From SKPS01 sp964469215 (GTDB taxonomy: Bacteria; Bacteroidota; Bacteroidia; Bacteroidales; SKPS01): 64,000 nucleotides of DNA. Of the stretch, positions 54,220-63,400 are shown piece by piece; position 1 is the first letter of the stretch; each line of letters starts with the position of its first letter. A program made the position numbers and the translations under genes. The notes beneath the pieces are model-generated. The model saw nothing but the letters and a program-made list of their open reading frames with translations. It was not told the DNA's origin and did no database searches. Location: assembly GCA_964469215.1 (NCBI GenBank), contig CAYXYB010000012.1:1-64000 (forward strand). Reading direction: 5' to 3'.

Positions 54220-54718
54220 ATGGCAATGGGATGTGGCTGGTCGAGACCCTTTCGGTTAGCGGTCAGCAAACCGTCGCTGAAGGCTATCGCTGAAAAAACC
54301 AGTGTTTTGAAAATGGGTCTCGAAGACCGGCTCAACAACCCGATAGGAACCCTCTCCGGGGGTCAGCGTCAGGCATTAACACTGCTGATGTCCACCTGGC
54401 TGAAACCAAAACTGCTTCTGCTGGATGAGCATACCGCCGCCCTGACCCTAAAAGTGCTGCAAAGATTGCAGAGCTTACCGAAGAAATTATCAAACAGGAA
54501 TAACTTACTACACTTATGGTCACCCATTACATGCAACAGCCTGTCGATCTTCCCGACAGGATTGTGATGATGCACCGGGGTCAGATTATCGAAGATTTTC
54601 GCGACGAGGCTAAAAAACGGGTACGCATTCCTGACCTTATAGATATTTTCACCGTAATACAAAAAAAGGACATGTTCGACGAAGTGGTTGCAAAACTTAT
54701 GCGTAAGCAGTTCATATA
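54135..54718 (+). pseudogene. ABC transporter ATPase, truncated and frameshifted
   Basis: From about 54140 a different frame from the substrate-binding remnant encodes RARFIGRVFQNPFAGTA, TIAENIVMAM, GLEDRLNNPIGTLSGGQRQALTLLMSTWLKPKLLLLDEHTAAL (signature loop and Walker B), then a frameshift near 54500 and VTHYMQQPVDLPDRIVMMHRGQIIEDF. The N-terminal third with Walker A is missing, as is the whole permease gene, so a deletion joined the two remnants. The pattern is the ATPase of TrpXYZ-like transporters. Confidence 0.88.
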
Positions 54719-54735
54719 AAATCTAGAAGCACCGG

Positions 54736-55812
54736 TTATTGTGTTCTGATATTTAAGGTGATAACATTCTTGTCGGACTCACGTTGATATTCAACGCTTT
54801 GACATTTGCTCCTGATCAGCATCAGTCCCAGATCATCATCCTGAACTTCCAGAAGGTTGCAGGGATCCCCGGCAGCATCACAGATCAGATTCACAATGCC
54901 CGATTTCTCGGAATAGGACAACCTGAGGTGGATGTCGGAAAAGTCCTTCTGAAGCAACAATACCTCTTCGGCTAATGATGATACCGAGTCGGCCAGATGC
55001 TTTGAAAGGAAGTGCTTTTCACAGAATGCCTCCAATCTGGCCTGTATGGCGTAAAGATCATAAGTCTCGGAAGTTACATGAATATCAAGACTTCGGATAC
55101 GATTAATAAATGCCCGGGTTTTGGGTTTAATTGGGTTTTCGAAGATCTCCTCAGCAGTACCCTCTTCGTAAATAGTTCCCTCATCCATATATAGAACCCG
55201 GCTGGAAATATTTCTTGCAAACTCCATCTCATGTGTTACAATCACCATGGTCATTCCCTCCCGTGACAGGCGGCGGATCACAGCCAGCACCTCGCTCACC
55301 ATTGTAGGGTCAAGGGCAGAGGTAGGTTCGTCGAAAAGGAGGATTTCAGGTTCCATCGCCATACAACGTGCGATAGCAACCCGCTGTTTCTGGCCACCTG
55401 ACAATGCCTCAGGCATGGTATGAGCTTTTTCAGCAAGGCCCACAAGCTTAAGCAATGCCATGGCCTGCTGTTCAGCTTCAGCACGCTTCTTATTCTTTAA
55501 CCTGACGGGTGCCAGGGTAAGGTTCTCGAGTACCGTTAGATGATCATAGAGGTTAAACGATTGAAACACCATCCCCATCCGCTGTCGAATCGACGGAACA
55601 TCTGCACTCCTGTCAAGCAATGGTATTCCATCAATCATGATAGAACCCCCTGATGGGTGCTCAAGAAGATTAATGCACCTAAGCAGAGTACTCTTTCCCG
55701 ATCCTGATGGCCCGATCACTGAAATCACCTCCCCCTTACGGATGTCAAGATCAATATCCAGCAAAACCTGAAGGCTCCCGAAACTCTTTGATAAATTCCT
55801 GATTTCTATCAT
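54736..55812 (-). CDS. amino-acid-type ABC transporter ATPase with extra C-terminal domain
   Basis: 358 residues. Residues 1-240 are a complete polar-amino-acid ATPase: Walker A GPSGSGKST, Q-loop FQSFNLYDHLTV, signature LSGGQKQRVAIARC, Walker B EILLFDEPTSALD and H-loop IVTHEME. After it come about 115 residues (ARLEAFCEKHFLSKHLADSVSSLAEEVLLLQKDF ... VNLICDAAGDPCNLLEVQDDDLGLMLIRSKCQ) that look like a GHKL/RsbW-type ATPase fold without a clear N-box. Its role is unknown; a regulatory domain is the simplest idea. It overlaps the permease gene by 4 nt. Confidence 0.9.
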   Translation of the reverse strand: MIEIRNLSKSFGSLQVLLDIDLDIRKGEVISVIGPSGSGKSTLLRCINLLEHPSGGSIMIDGIPLLDRSADVPSIRQRMGMVFQSFNLYDHLTVLENLTLAPVRLKNKKRAEAEQQAMALLKLVGLAEKAHTMPEALSGGQKQRVAIARCMAMEPEILLFDEPTSALDPTMVSEVLAVIRRLSREGMTMVIVTHEMEFARNISSRVLYMDEGTIYEEGTAEEIFENPIKPKTRAFINRIRSLDIHVTSETYDLYAIQARLEAFCEKHFLSKHLADSVSSLAEEVLLLQKDFSDIHLRLSYSEKSGIVNLICDAAGDPCNLLEVQDDDLGLMLIRSKCQSVEYQRESDKNVITLNIRTQ

Positions 55813-58166
55813 AATGCAACCCCTCCTCTGATTTTATTTCTTCTTATCCGGCGATATGGATCCAGGTTGATTTCGATACGGTTTAAAGCCACAGTCAACA
55901 GCCAGGATAGCACAATATAGATCACAGCAGCCATGATCAGCGGAAAAAACGCATCGAAAGTGCGGCTACGTATAATATCACTTGCTTTTGTCAGATCTTC
56001 CACAGCAATATATCCTACAACTGAGGTCATCTTCACAAGTGATATAAACTCACCTTTATAAACCGGCAGCACTCTTCTGATTGCCTGTGGCATTATTATC
56101 AGCCTGAAGGTTTGCAACCTTGTAAAACCGGAAGCAATTCCAGCTTCATGTTGACCCCGTGATATGCTTTCGATGGATGTCCTGAACATCTCAGAGACAT
56201 AGGCGGCGAAGTTTATCCCGAAGGCAATCACCGCCACCAGCACCGGATTGATATGAACAGAGGCGAAGATGATATAGTAGATGATCATCAGGAGTACCAG
56301 AACGGGAGTCCCCCTTATCAGTCCGATGAAGAATATGGAGGTACTCCTTAAGTATCTTCGTTGTGACATACGTCCTGCACAAACCAAACCACCAAGCAGT
56401 GTTCCGAGGATTGCAGCAAGGATAGCGATCACCAGGGTGACATAAATACCTCTGAGGATCATCAGGTATCTCTTTTCAAGGATGAGATTGCTGTAGAACC
56501 TTTGCCCTAGCTTTTGCCAGAAGGTTTCCTGATGATCGTTGGATACATCCTTTTCGGCAATGAAATTCCTGCTGTTGTCTTTACGGCCAAGTATTGTAGC
56601 CCCGGAGGCAAAATATGGATCTGAAAAATCTATCTGTAGGCTACGTTCCGGGGTGATCATCATAGAAGCAGCTATCATGTCTATTTTACCGGATATCAAT
56701 GAAGGCAGCAGGCTGCCAAAGGGTAAATCGACCCATTCGACCTTGCGTCCAAGCCATGATGCGAAACGGCTGCTAAGCTCTATATCGAGTCCAAGCCACT
56801 GATCCTTACTCTTAGCCGTCATGGGCAATCCCAGGTCGCTCACAACGCCCACTCTGAGTGGATTGGAAGAGGGATCAAAAGGGAGTTGGGGTACAACGGC
56901 AATGGAATCTTCCACCCACCGCTTTATCATGTCATCATAGATGCCATTGCTGCGGATCTCCCGGACAAAACTATTGAACCTGCCCCGCAGATCATCGGCA
57001 TCAGGATGAAACCCAGCGGCAATATCAACGACGAAAAGGTTAGCTTCAAGAACGCCAAAATCCTGGTTCTGCTCCAGAATGACTCTCACAGAGCTGTGAT
57101 CTGTAAACGCCCCGTCGATTTTTCTACTGCTTAGCGCCATTAACATGTCCGTTACCGTATTGTAAGAGTGGATGTTAGCATCTGGATATGTCTTTGCTGC
57201 ATACCCCTCATGAATCGACCCCATCAACACCCCAAGATTTTTATATTTAATCCCTGATTTATCCTTTGTCTTTATACCCTGACCCGAACCACTCTCTGCT
57301 GATGGCCCCCGCACCAGGGCAGCAATACCACTCTCAAAGTAACTCCCGGTAAAGAGCACACTCTTTGCCCTCTCTTCGGTGATGGAGAGGCCTGCTCCGA
57401 TCATCTGCAACTTGCCGGCAATGAGTGCCGGAAGCAGGGCACCAAATTCCATATTGACAACCTCGAGCCTCCGGTTGAGCTTCTTAGCAATGCGTTGTGC
57501 AAGTTCAATGTCAAATCCCACAACACCGTGCGAGCTGTCGATGTATGACATGGGTTCAGTAACTGCTGCCGTACCGAAGATCAACACCTCTTCTGCCTCC
57601 TGCTCATCCTGAATCTCCGGCATAGGCCCGGGATCACCCTGTTCAGGAAACCACCTCGAAAGCATCTGATCATATATGCCATTCATCCTGATCTCATTTA
57701 ACACTGCATCAGCAACTTGCTTCAGCAGAGTATCCTCCATGGCAACAGCAAATCCATACTGGTCAGGAAACAACACCTCTTCAAGAACTATCAGCCCTTT
57801 GTTCTTCGCAGCAATGTTCTTCAAAACAGGCTTATCGTAAACGGCGGCATCCGCTTTCTTGTTTTTTACGGCCAGTGCACAATCATAGATGGTGTTGTAA
57901 TAGGTTACCCGGGCATCCGGAAACTTTTCCAGCACAGATTGGTCAGCAACCGTTCCTGTTGGAACAGCAAAGACATTCCCTCCGGCAAGATCCTCAAGGG
58001 TGTTTATCTCCTTTGTGTGACGCTGACATGCAGTAAATATCAATAGCCCTGAGATGATCAATCCTGGAACCAGAATCCGGGATCTCCCGATTGCCTTAGG
58101 TGAAATATTTAAAAGGCCGGTAATCCAAGTTTTAAAAACCTTCAAGATTAGTTTAAATAGTATCAT
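55809..58166 (-). CDS. ABC transporter permease fused to substrate-binding modules (half + whole + half)
   Basis: 785 residues. A signal/lipobox-like start (VPGLIISGLLIFTAC, residues about 32-47) leads into the second lobe only of a substrate-binding protein (INTLEDLAGGNVFAVPTGTVAD ... NGIYDQMLSRWFPE, about 54-180). A complete module follows (about 192-440: VVGFDIELAQRIAKKLNRRLEVVNMEFGALLPAL ... NGIYDDMIKRWVE), then the first lobe only of a third (about 457-545: WLGLDIELSSRFASWLGRKVEWVDLPFGSLLPSLISGKIDMIAASMMITPERS). The permease (about 570-770) has the amino acid type EAA loop (GQHEAGIASGFTRLQTFRLIIMPQAIRRVLP). First gene of the operon with the ATPase. Confidence 0.9.
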   Translation of the reverse strand: MILFKLILKVFKTWITGLLNISPKAIGRSRILVPGLIISGLLIFTACQRHTKEINTLEDLAGGNVFAVPTGTVADQSVLEKFPDARVTYYNTIYDCALAVKNKKADAAVYDKPVLKNIAAKNKGLIVLEEVLFPDQYGFAVAMEDTLLKQVADAVLNEIRMNGIYDQMLSRWFPEQGDPGPMPEIQDEQEAEEVLIFGTAAVTEPMSYIDSSHGVVGFDIELAQRIAKKLNRRLEVVNMEFGALLPALIAGKLQMIGAGLSITEERAKSVLFTGSYFESGIAALVRGPSAESGSGQGIKTKDKSGIKYKNLGVLMGSIHEGYAAKTYPDANIHSYNTVTDMLMALSSRKIDGAFTDHSSVRVILEQNQDFGVLEANLFVVDIAAGFHPDADDLRGRFNSFVREIRSNGIYDDMIKRWVEDSIAVVPQLPFDPSSNPLRVGVVSDLGLPMTAKSKDQWLGLDIELSSRFASWLGRKVEWVDLPFGSLLPSLISGKIDMIAASMMITPERSLQIDFSDPYFASGATILGRKDNSRNFIAEKDVSNDHQETFWQKLGQRFYSNLILEKRYLMILRGIYVTLVIAILAAILGTLLGGLVCAGRMSQRRYLRSTSIFFIGLIRGTPVLVLLMIIYYIIFASVHINPVLVAVIAFGINFAAYVSEMFRTSIESISRGQHEAGIASGFTRLQTFRLIIMPQAIRRVLPVYKGEFISLVKMTSVVGYIAVEDLTKASDIIRSRTFDAFFPLIMAAVIYIVLSWLLTVALNRIEINLDPYRRIRRNKIRGGVAL

Positions 58167-58529
58167 ATTGAATCAATGGTAATTAAATGATTATAGTTTA
58201 TAATGACACAACGAATTCCCAAATTGGTGCTCCGCTTTTAAACCCTTCTGCATGACCGAAAATTAAATTCATTTTAATGCCCGGCAACTCACGGATGAAG
58301 TAAGAAGAAGACATGGTTTTTATATGATAGGGTGTTTTTTTGATGCCCCTGTACATTCATATTTTTCAACTCCAAAGATATTGTTTTATAGTTATGAGTT
58401 ATGAATTATGAGTTATGAATTATGAGGGGAATGAAGTTGTGGATAGTGAAAAATGGAGTACATCTTATTTTACTTTAAGGCAGGAAAGTAAAACAACGAA
58501 GTTTCTGTTTTTGTGCCGGATTAATATGA
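58167..58529. other. intergenic region with short tandem repeats
   Basis: No gene. The direct repeat gttatgaattatga occurs in tandem at 58391-58425 with a partial third unit. Confidence 0.5.
58391..58425. repeat. short tandem repeat of a 14-nt unit
   Basis: gttatga followed by two copies of gttatgaattatga. It looks like a slippage product in AT-rich DNA. It has no coding content. Confidence 0.7.
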
Positions 58530-58563
58530 ATAAGCCTGTTAATCAAATAATTAACAGGCTTAT
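58530..58563 (-). terminator. hairpin downstream of tRNA-Arg
   Basis: ataagcctgttaat (58530-58543) and its exact complement (58550-58563) form a 14-bp stem with a 6-nt loop, four nt from the 3' end of the tRNA gene. A T-rich tail is weak (ttcatatt). Confidence 0.65.
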
Positions 58564-58567
58564 CACG

Positions 58568-58639
58568 TAGCTCCACCAGGAATCGAACCTGGATCTATGG
58601 TTTAGGAAACCACCATTCTATCCGTTGAACTATGGAGCC
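58568..58639 (-). tRNA. tRNA-Arg(CCT)
   Basis: The minus strand folds into a full cloverleaf: acceptor GGCTCCA/TGGAGCT with discriminator A, D stem GTTC/GAAT, anticodon stem GTGGT/ACCAT with loop TTCCTAA, and T arm CCAGG-TTCGATT-CCTGG. The anticodon CCT reads AGG, arginine. The CCA end is not encoded. Length 72 nt. Confidence 0.95.
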
Positions 58640-58924
58640 AATTGTGGGAACAAAAGTAAATCCTTTTTTCGCTTTATGCAACTCCTATCTTCTGACAATG
58701 TTTAAAACAGCTATATAATCAGTCATTTACAATTAATTTTGACCTCTATTAATAATCAGGCCAGCTCAATGAGAAACACATCAGGATAAAGGTTCTTTAC
58801 TTCACCGAAAATAGTTGCCACGAATGCTACTAATGAATTTTTGTCGGAAACATTATTCTTCATTAATGGTCTGAATTATCACATTTGTGAGTTGAATCTA
58901 CCATTTGCAGGATATCAATCAAAA
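58640..58924. other. intergenic region before the permease gene
   Basis: No convincing gene or structure. The promoter of the following gene begins at 58925. Confidence 0.3.
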
Positions 58925-58956
58925 TTTGATAAATTGCCATTAACATTTTAACTTTG
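58925..58956 (+). promoter_or_regulatory. Bacteroidota promoter for the cation-chloride-cotransporter-like gene
   Basis: TTTG (58925-58928), 20 nt spacer, TAACTTTG (58949-58956). The ATG follows 17 nt later. Confidence 0.75.
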
Positions 58957-58973
58957 ACCCTTCTTTTAAAAAT

Positions 58974-61190
58974 ATGGAAGGTCAAAGGAGATTAGGTACT
59001 GCACCGGTTTTTTTCACAGCAATATCAACCATACTTGGGGCGATACTGTTTCTTCGTTTTGGTTTTGCTATTGGAACGCTTGGCTTCTGGGGAGTTATTC
59101 TTATAATTATCCTCGGACATCTGGTTACAATACCCACTGCTCTTGCCATTTCTGAAATAGCCACAAACAAAAAGGTGGAAGGGGGTGGTGAGTATTTTAT
59201 CGTTTCACGATCATTCGGGTTGAACATCGGGGCGACAATCGGGATAGCCCTGTTTTTATCTCAGGCAATAAGTGTTGCATTCTATGTTATTGCTTTTACC
59301 GAGGCCTTTGAGTTCTTTTTCAACTATATGAGGGAGCAGTACTCACTGTATGTTCCGCGGCAGGTTGTGAGTCTGCCGGTGATGTTTTTCCTTGCAGTTT
59401 TAATTATTGCCAAAGGGGCAAACCTTGGTGTAAAGGCACTATACTTTATTTGTGCGATACTCTTTTTCTCCCTTATAATGTTCTTTTTGGGTGAGACCGG
59501 GCATGCAACAACATCAGGATTTAGTCTTGCAAATGCAGAATTCCGGAACATGAAAGATTTCTTCGTTGTGTTTGCGATTGTTTTCCCTGCATTTACCGGG
59601 ATGACTGCAGGGGTTGGGCTTTCGGGCGACCTTAAGAGGCCTTCACGATCGATACCGATAGGAACTATTCTGGCTACTTTTACCGGTTTGATAATTTATG
59701 TATTTGTTGTTTATAAACTTGCTCAATCGGCATCTTCAGCAGATTTGCTTGAAAATCAGCTTATCATGGCAAAGATTGCTCTCGGAGGAGCAATAGTTAT
59801 TCCTCTGGGGCTTGCCGCATCTACCTTCTCATCTGCACTTGGATCAGTATTGGTTGCACCAAGGACACTACAGGCACTTGCCATGGATCAGTCATTCCCA
59901 TCCGGAAGGTTGAACCGTTGGCTTGCCAGGGGCACATCAAAAAACAATGAACCCCGACACGCCTCACTTTTCACAGCATTAATTGCATTTGTCTTTGTTG
60001 CTATTGGTGATATTAATGCTGTTGCATCAATAATATCGATGTTCTTTATGGTAACTTATGGTTCACTATGCCTTATTTCATTTCTGAACCATTTCGGAGC
60101 ATCACCTTCATACCGCCCCTCATTCAGATCCAAATGGTATATATCTCTTGCCGGGTTTCTTGTGTCGTTATGGGTTATGTTTAAGATAAGCACACCTTAT
60201 GCAATCCTGGCTATTGTAATAATGACACTGATATATCTATACATTAGCCATTATCACCGTGACCGTGCTGGCTTTGCCTCATTATTTTCAAATGCTCTAT
60301 TCCAGCTTAACCGCAACCTGCAGATACTCCTTCAACATAAAAAACTCAAAAATATTGATAAAGAATGGCGACCCAGTGCAATATGCATTTCTAAAGACTC
60401 CTTTGAACGCGACACCGCATTCAGGCTATTAAACTGGATATCATATCGTTATGGCTTTGGGACATATCTCCACCGCATTGACGGATACTTCTCAAAATCA
60501 ACTTCTCAGTTGGCCAAAGAAGAGCTTCACAAACTAATTGATAAATATGGTAAAATCAAAAACCATGTTTATATTGATACGTTGATTTCGCCTTCATACA
60601 CTTCGGCAATTGCACAGGCTATACAGATTCCCGGCATCGCAGGTATGGAAAATAATATGGTGATCTTTGAATTCATAAAAAACAAACCCGGTAACCTTCC
60701 AGGCATTATTGACAATTTTGCTCTGGTAAGTTCGGGTGATTTTGATATATGTATACTTTCAAGCGGCGAAAAGCCCATAGTCTATAAAAACGGAATACAT
60801 GTGTGGATAGACACTCTGGATACGGAGAACGCAAACCTGATGATTTTGCTGAGTTACATTATAATTGGCCATCCCGACTGGAAACGACGGGGCATCAGGA
60901 TTTTTGTAATATGCAAACCCGACAGGATTGAGGAAACGGAAGCCGCAGTGAATGATCTGCTGCGTTCAGGCCGGTTACCAATCACCAGGAATAATATTGA
61001 AATCATCATACAATCTCATGATGTCTCTTCGCGGTCACTTATCAATGAGCGCTCAAAAGATGCCGGTCTGACACTTATTGGTATCAGAAAAGAGTCGCTG
61101 GCTCACAATAAAGAGAAATTTTTTGAAGGGTATGATGATCTGGGAACAATTCTTTTTGTGCACTCCAAAAATCAAAAGGAGCTATCATAA
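58974..61190 (+). CDS. APC-superfamily permease, cation-chloride-cotransporter-like
   Basis: 738 residues. The first ~430 hold twelve TM segments; TM1 reads TAISTILGAILFLRFGFAIGTLG and TM2/3 VEGGGEYFIVSRSFGLNIGATIGIALFLSQAISVAFYVIAF, which matches bacterial relatives of the SLC12 cation-chloride cotransporters more than ordinary amino acid permeases. The soluble ~300-residue C-terminal part (SKSTSQLAKEELHKLIDKYGK..., IQIPGIAGMENNMVIFEF, IIGHPDWKRRGIRIFVI) resembles the C-terminal domain of that family. Substrate unknown: Na+/K+/Cl- or an amino acid. Confidence 0.82.
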   Translation: MEGQRRLGTAPVFFTAISTILGAILFLRFGFAIGTLGFWGVILIIILGHLVTIPTALAISEIATNKKVEGGGEYFIVSRSFGLNIGATIGIALFLSQAISVAFYVIAFTEAFEFFFNYMREQYSLYVPRQVVSLPVMFFLAVLIIAKGANLGVKALYFICAILFFSLIMFFLGETGHATTSGFSLANAEFRNMKDFFVVFAIVFPAFTGMTAGVGLSGDLKRPSRSIPIGTILATFTGLIIYVFVVYKLAQSASSADLLENQLIMAKIALGGAIVIPLGLAASTFSSALGSVLVAPRTLQALAMDQSFPSGRLNRWLARGTSKNNEPRHASLFTALIAFVFVAIGDINAVASIISMFFMVTYGSLCLISFLNHFGASPSYRPSFRSKWYISLAGFLVSLWVMFKISTPYAILAIVIMTLIYLYISHYHRDRAGFASLFSNALFQLNRNLQILLQHKKLKNIDKEWRPSAICISKDSFERDTAFRLLNWISYRYGFGTYLHRIDGYFSKSTSQLAKEELHKLIDKYGKIKNHVYIDTLISPSYTSAIAQAIQIPGIAGMENNMVIFEFIKNKPGNLPGIIDNFALVSSGDFDICILSSGEKPIVYKNGIHVWIDTLDTENANLMILLSYIIIGHPDWKRRGIRIFVICKPDRIEETEAAVNDLLRSGRLPITRNNIEIIIQSHDVSSRSLINERSKDAGLTLIGIRKESLAHNKEKFFEGYDDLGTILFVHSKNQKELS

Positions 61191-61202
61191 GGTTGTGTTT
61201 AT

Positions 61203-61210
61203 TAACTTTG
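61203..61210 (+). promoter_or_regulatory. candidate -7 box for the metallopeptidase gene
   Basis: TAACTTTG fits TAnnTTTG, 17 nt before the ATG at 61228, the same spacing as for the preceding gene. No -33 match. Confidence 0.4.
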
Positions 61211-61227
61211 ACCCAAAATATATACTG

Positions 61228-63282
61228 ATGAAAACATTAAGAACATTCCGGGCACTGGTGTTTATATGCCCTTTAATTTTTATGGGAGGAGTAGCTATGA
61301 GTCAGAGAGCAGGAGTATCAGGTTATATCCCCAACGCTGACATCGAAGAGATTATAGATGATCTTGTAACAAGGCATGGTGGAACTGACAGGAGCAGGAT
61401 AGAGCGGGGTGTGAGGCAGGCAGCGGGCTTATGGCGGGAATCAGATGGCACTGCGGATGAATTTGAATCTTTCTGCAAAGAAAAGTTCATAGGCAACGAA
61501 GAGGCCAGGAAGATCCTTTTCGGTAAGCTGCTCGTAAACTTTGAAATCTTAAGTGGTAATATGCTCCGGGTAAAAAAGGATCTGATGCGGCCACTCCATC
61601 TCGACATGGGACCGATAGAGCCTGTTGACCTGATGTTTGGCAGCTATGAACCGGGGGCACATCTTCATGATGATTTTTATGAAAACAAAATCGCCTTTCT
61701 GGTGATACTGAACTTCCCGTTTTACAATCTGGAGGAGAAGAAGGAATTTGGGTCCGGCTGGTCACGCCTTGAATGGGCTTATGTAAGGGTTGGCGACTAT
61801 TATACATCAAGGCTGCCTGCGCACCTGCTGCAGAAGTCTTCAGCAGCAGGTACCGAAGCAGATAACTACATTGCAGAATATAACATCTACATGGGCAACC
61901 TGTTGAACAGGCAGGGGAAGACACTGTTCCCGGCTGAGCTGAGGCTAATAACACATTGGGGGCTAAGGGATGAGCTGAAATCAAATTACGCTGATAAAAA
62001 CGGCCTCGAAAAACAGCAGATGATTTATACTGTGATGAAAAGAATCATCGACCAGAGCATACCGGAGGAGGTTATTAATAAAGAAACATACAAATGGAAT
62101 CCATTTGACAACAAATTAATTCATGAGGGGAAGGAGGTTTCTTTCAAACCTGAACCTGACAAAAGATACGAATATCTGCTTAAAAACTTCAGGGCTAATC
62201 TTGAAAACGACCCTTATTATCCCGGTTATCCGACATTTATCAGGAGGCAGTTTGAGGCCGACATGGAGATCCCCATGGAAGAGGTAAGGGCTCTCTTTAT
62301 CAGTTTCATCTCCAGCCCGCAGGTTAAGGAGGTTGCAGCTCTTGTCAGCAAACGTCTCGGAAGAAATCTGGAACCATTCGATATATGGTACAATGGTTTC
62401 AAAGCGAGAGGTAAATATACGGAGGAGGAACTCGACAGGATTGTCAGTGCAAAATATCCAAACGTGGAGGCTTTCCAGCGCGACCTTGAGCCTATGTTGA
62501 TAAAGCTTGGCTTCAGCAGTGAAAAAGCCTCTTTCCTAGCATCACAAATTCTTGTTGAGGGTTCACGCGGTGCAGGGCATGCATACGGTTCAACGATCCG
62601 TGACGATAAGGTTCTTTTACGTACCCGTATCGGAGCCGGCGGGATGAACTACAAGGGATACAATATTGCAGTACATGAATTCGGGCATAATGTAGAGCAG
62701 GTTACCACTCTTCACAATGTTGATTACTATTCCCTTAACAGGGTTCCTAACACTGCCTTCACCGAAGCTCTCGCCTTCATATTTCAGAAACGTGACCTCG
62801 AGCTCCTTGGCCTCACCAAGGAGGATCCCATAAAGGAACACCTGGCAGCCCTGGAAGCTTTCTGGTCGTGCTATGAAATAATGGGTGTTTCTCTGGTCGA
62901 CATGAAGGTATGGGAATGGATGTATGCCAATCCCAATGCCACCCCGGCGGAGCTGAAAAATACTGTAATTGAAGTTGCAAAAGAGATATGGAACACATAT
63001 TATGCTCCTGTATTCGGTAAACGTGATGAGCCGATACTGGCTGTTTATTCTCACATGATAAGCAGCCCATTGTACCTCTCAAACTATCCCCTTGGACATG
63101 TAATTGATTTCCAGATAGAGCAATATATCAAAGAAAAGAATTTTGCTAACGAGGTTCAGCGTATGTTTCAGCTTGGCTGCCTGATACCCCAGGAGTGGAT
63201 GAAGCAGGCTGTAGGCTCGGAGATTTCTGTTCAGCCATTGCTTGAAGCCACCTCAAGTGCATTGAAAGTGGTCAGAAAATGA
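61228..63282 (+). CDS. exported zinc metallopeptidase of the HExxH...E type
   Basis: 684 residues from the ATG at 61228 (signal peptide FRALVFICPLIFMGGVAMSQ); the longer frame overlaps the permease gene. The zinc site is H483-EFG-H487 in NIAVHEFGHNVEQVTTL, with E513 in NTAFTEALAFIFQKRD 26 residues later, the gluzincin arrangement. The N-terminal 100 residues are helical, and a middle helical part (VRALFISFISSPQVKEVAALVSKRLGRNLEPFDIWYNGFKARGK) recalls oligopeptidases of the M3 type. I cannot name the family with certainty. Likely periplasmic or surface peptidase. Confidence 0.82.
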   Translation: MKTLRTFRALVFICPLIFMGGVAMSQRAGVSGYIPNADIEEIIDDLVTRHGGTDRSRIERGVRQAAGLWRESDGTADEFESFCKEKFIGNEEARKILFGKLLVNFEILSGNMLRVKKDLMRPLHLDMGPIEPVDLMFGSYEPGAHLHDDFYENKIAFLVILNFPFYNLEEKKEFGSGWSRLEWAYVRVGDYYTSRLPAHLLQKSSAAGTEADNYIAEYNIYMGNLLNRQGKTLFPAELRLITHWGLRDELKSNYADKNGLEKQQMIYTVMKRIIDQSIPEEVINKETYKWNPFDNKLIHEGKEVSFKPEPDKRYEYLLKNFRANLENDPYYPGYPTFIRRQFEADMEIPMEEVRALFISFISSPQVKEVAALVSKRLGRNLEPFDIWYNGFKARGKYTEEELDRIVSAKYPNVEAFQRDLEPMLIKLGFSSEKASFLASQILVEGSRGAGHAYGSTIRDDKVLLRTRIGAGGMNYKGYNIAVHEFGHNVEQVTTLHNVDYYSLNRVPNTAFTEALAFIFQKRDLELLGLTKEDPIKEHLAALEAFWSCYEIMGVSLVDMKVWEWMYANPNATPAELKNTVIEVAKEIWNTYYAPVFGKRDEPILAVYSHMISSPLYLSNYPLGHVIDFQIEQYIKEKNFANEVQRMFQLGCLIPQEWMKQAVGSEISVQPLLEATSSALKVVRK

Positions 63283-63350
63283 ATAGAGGTATAATGTAGG
63301 CCTAAAATATTATATTATTTATCAAAATTAAGTTTGATTTTGCTTTGAAT

Positions 63351-63386
63351 AAAAAAGCAACGAAGGATTCCTTCGCTGCTTTTTTA
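63351..63386. terminator. bidirectional terminator
   Basis: aaaaaagca-cgaagga pairs with tccttcg-tgctttttt, with A and T runs on either side. It lies between two convergent genes and can serve both. Confidence 0.85.
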
Positions 63387-63400
63387 TTAATCATTTCTAA

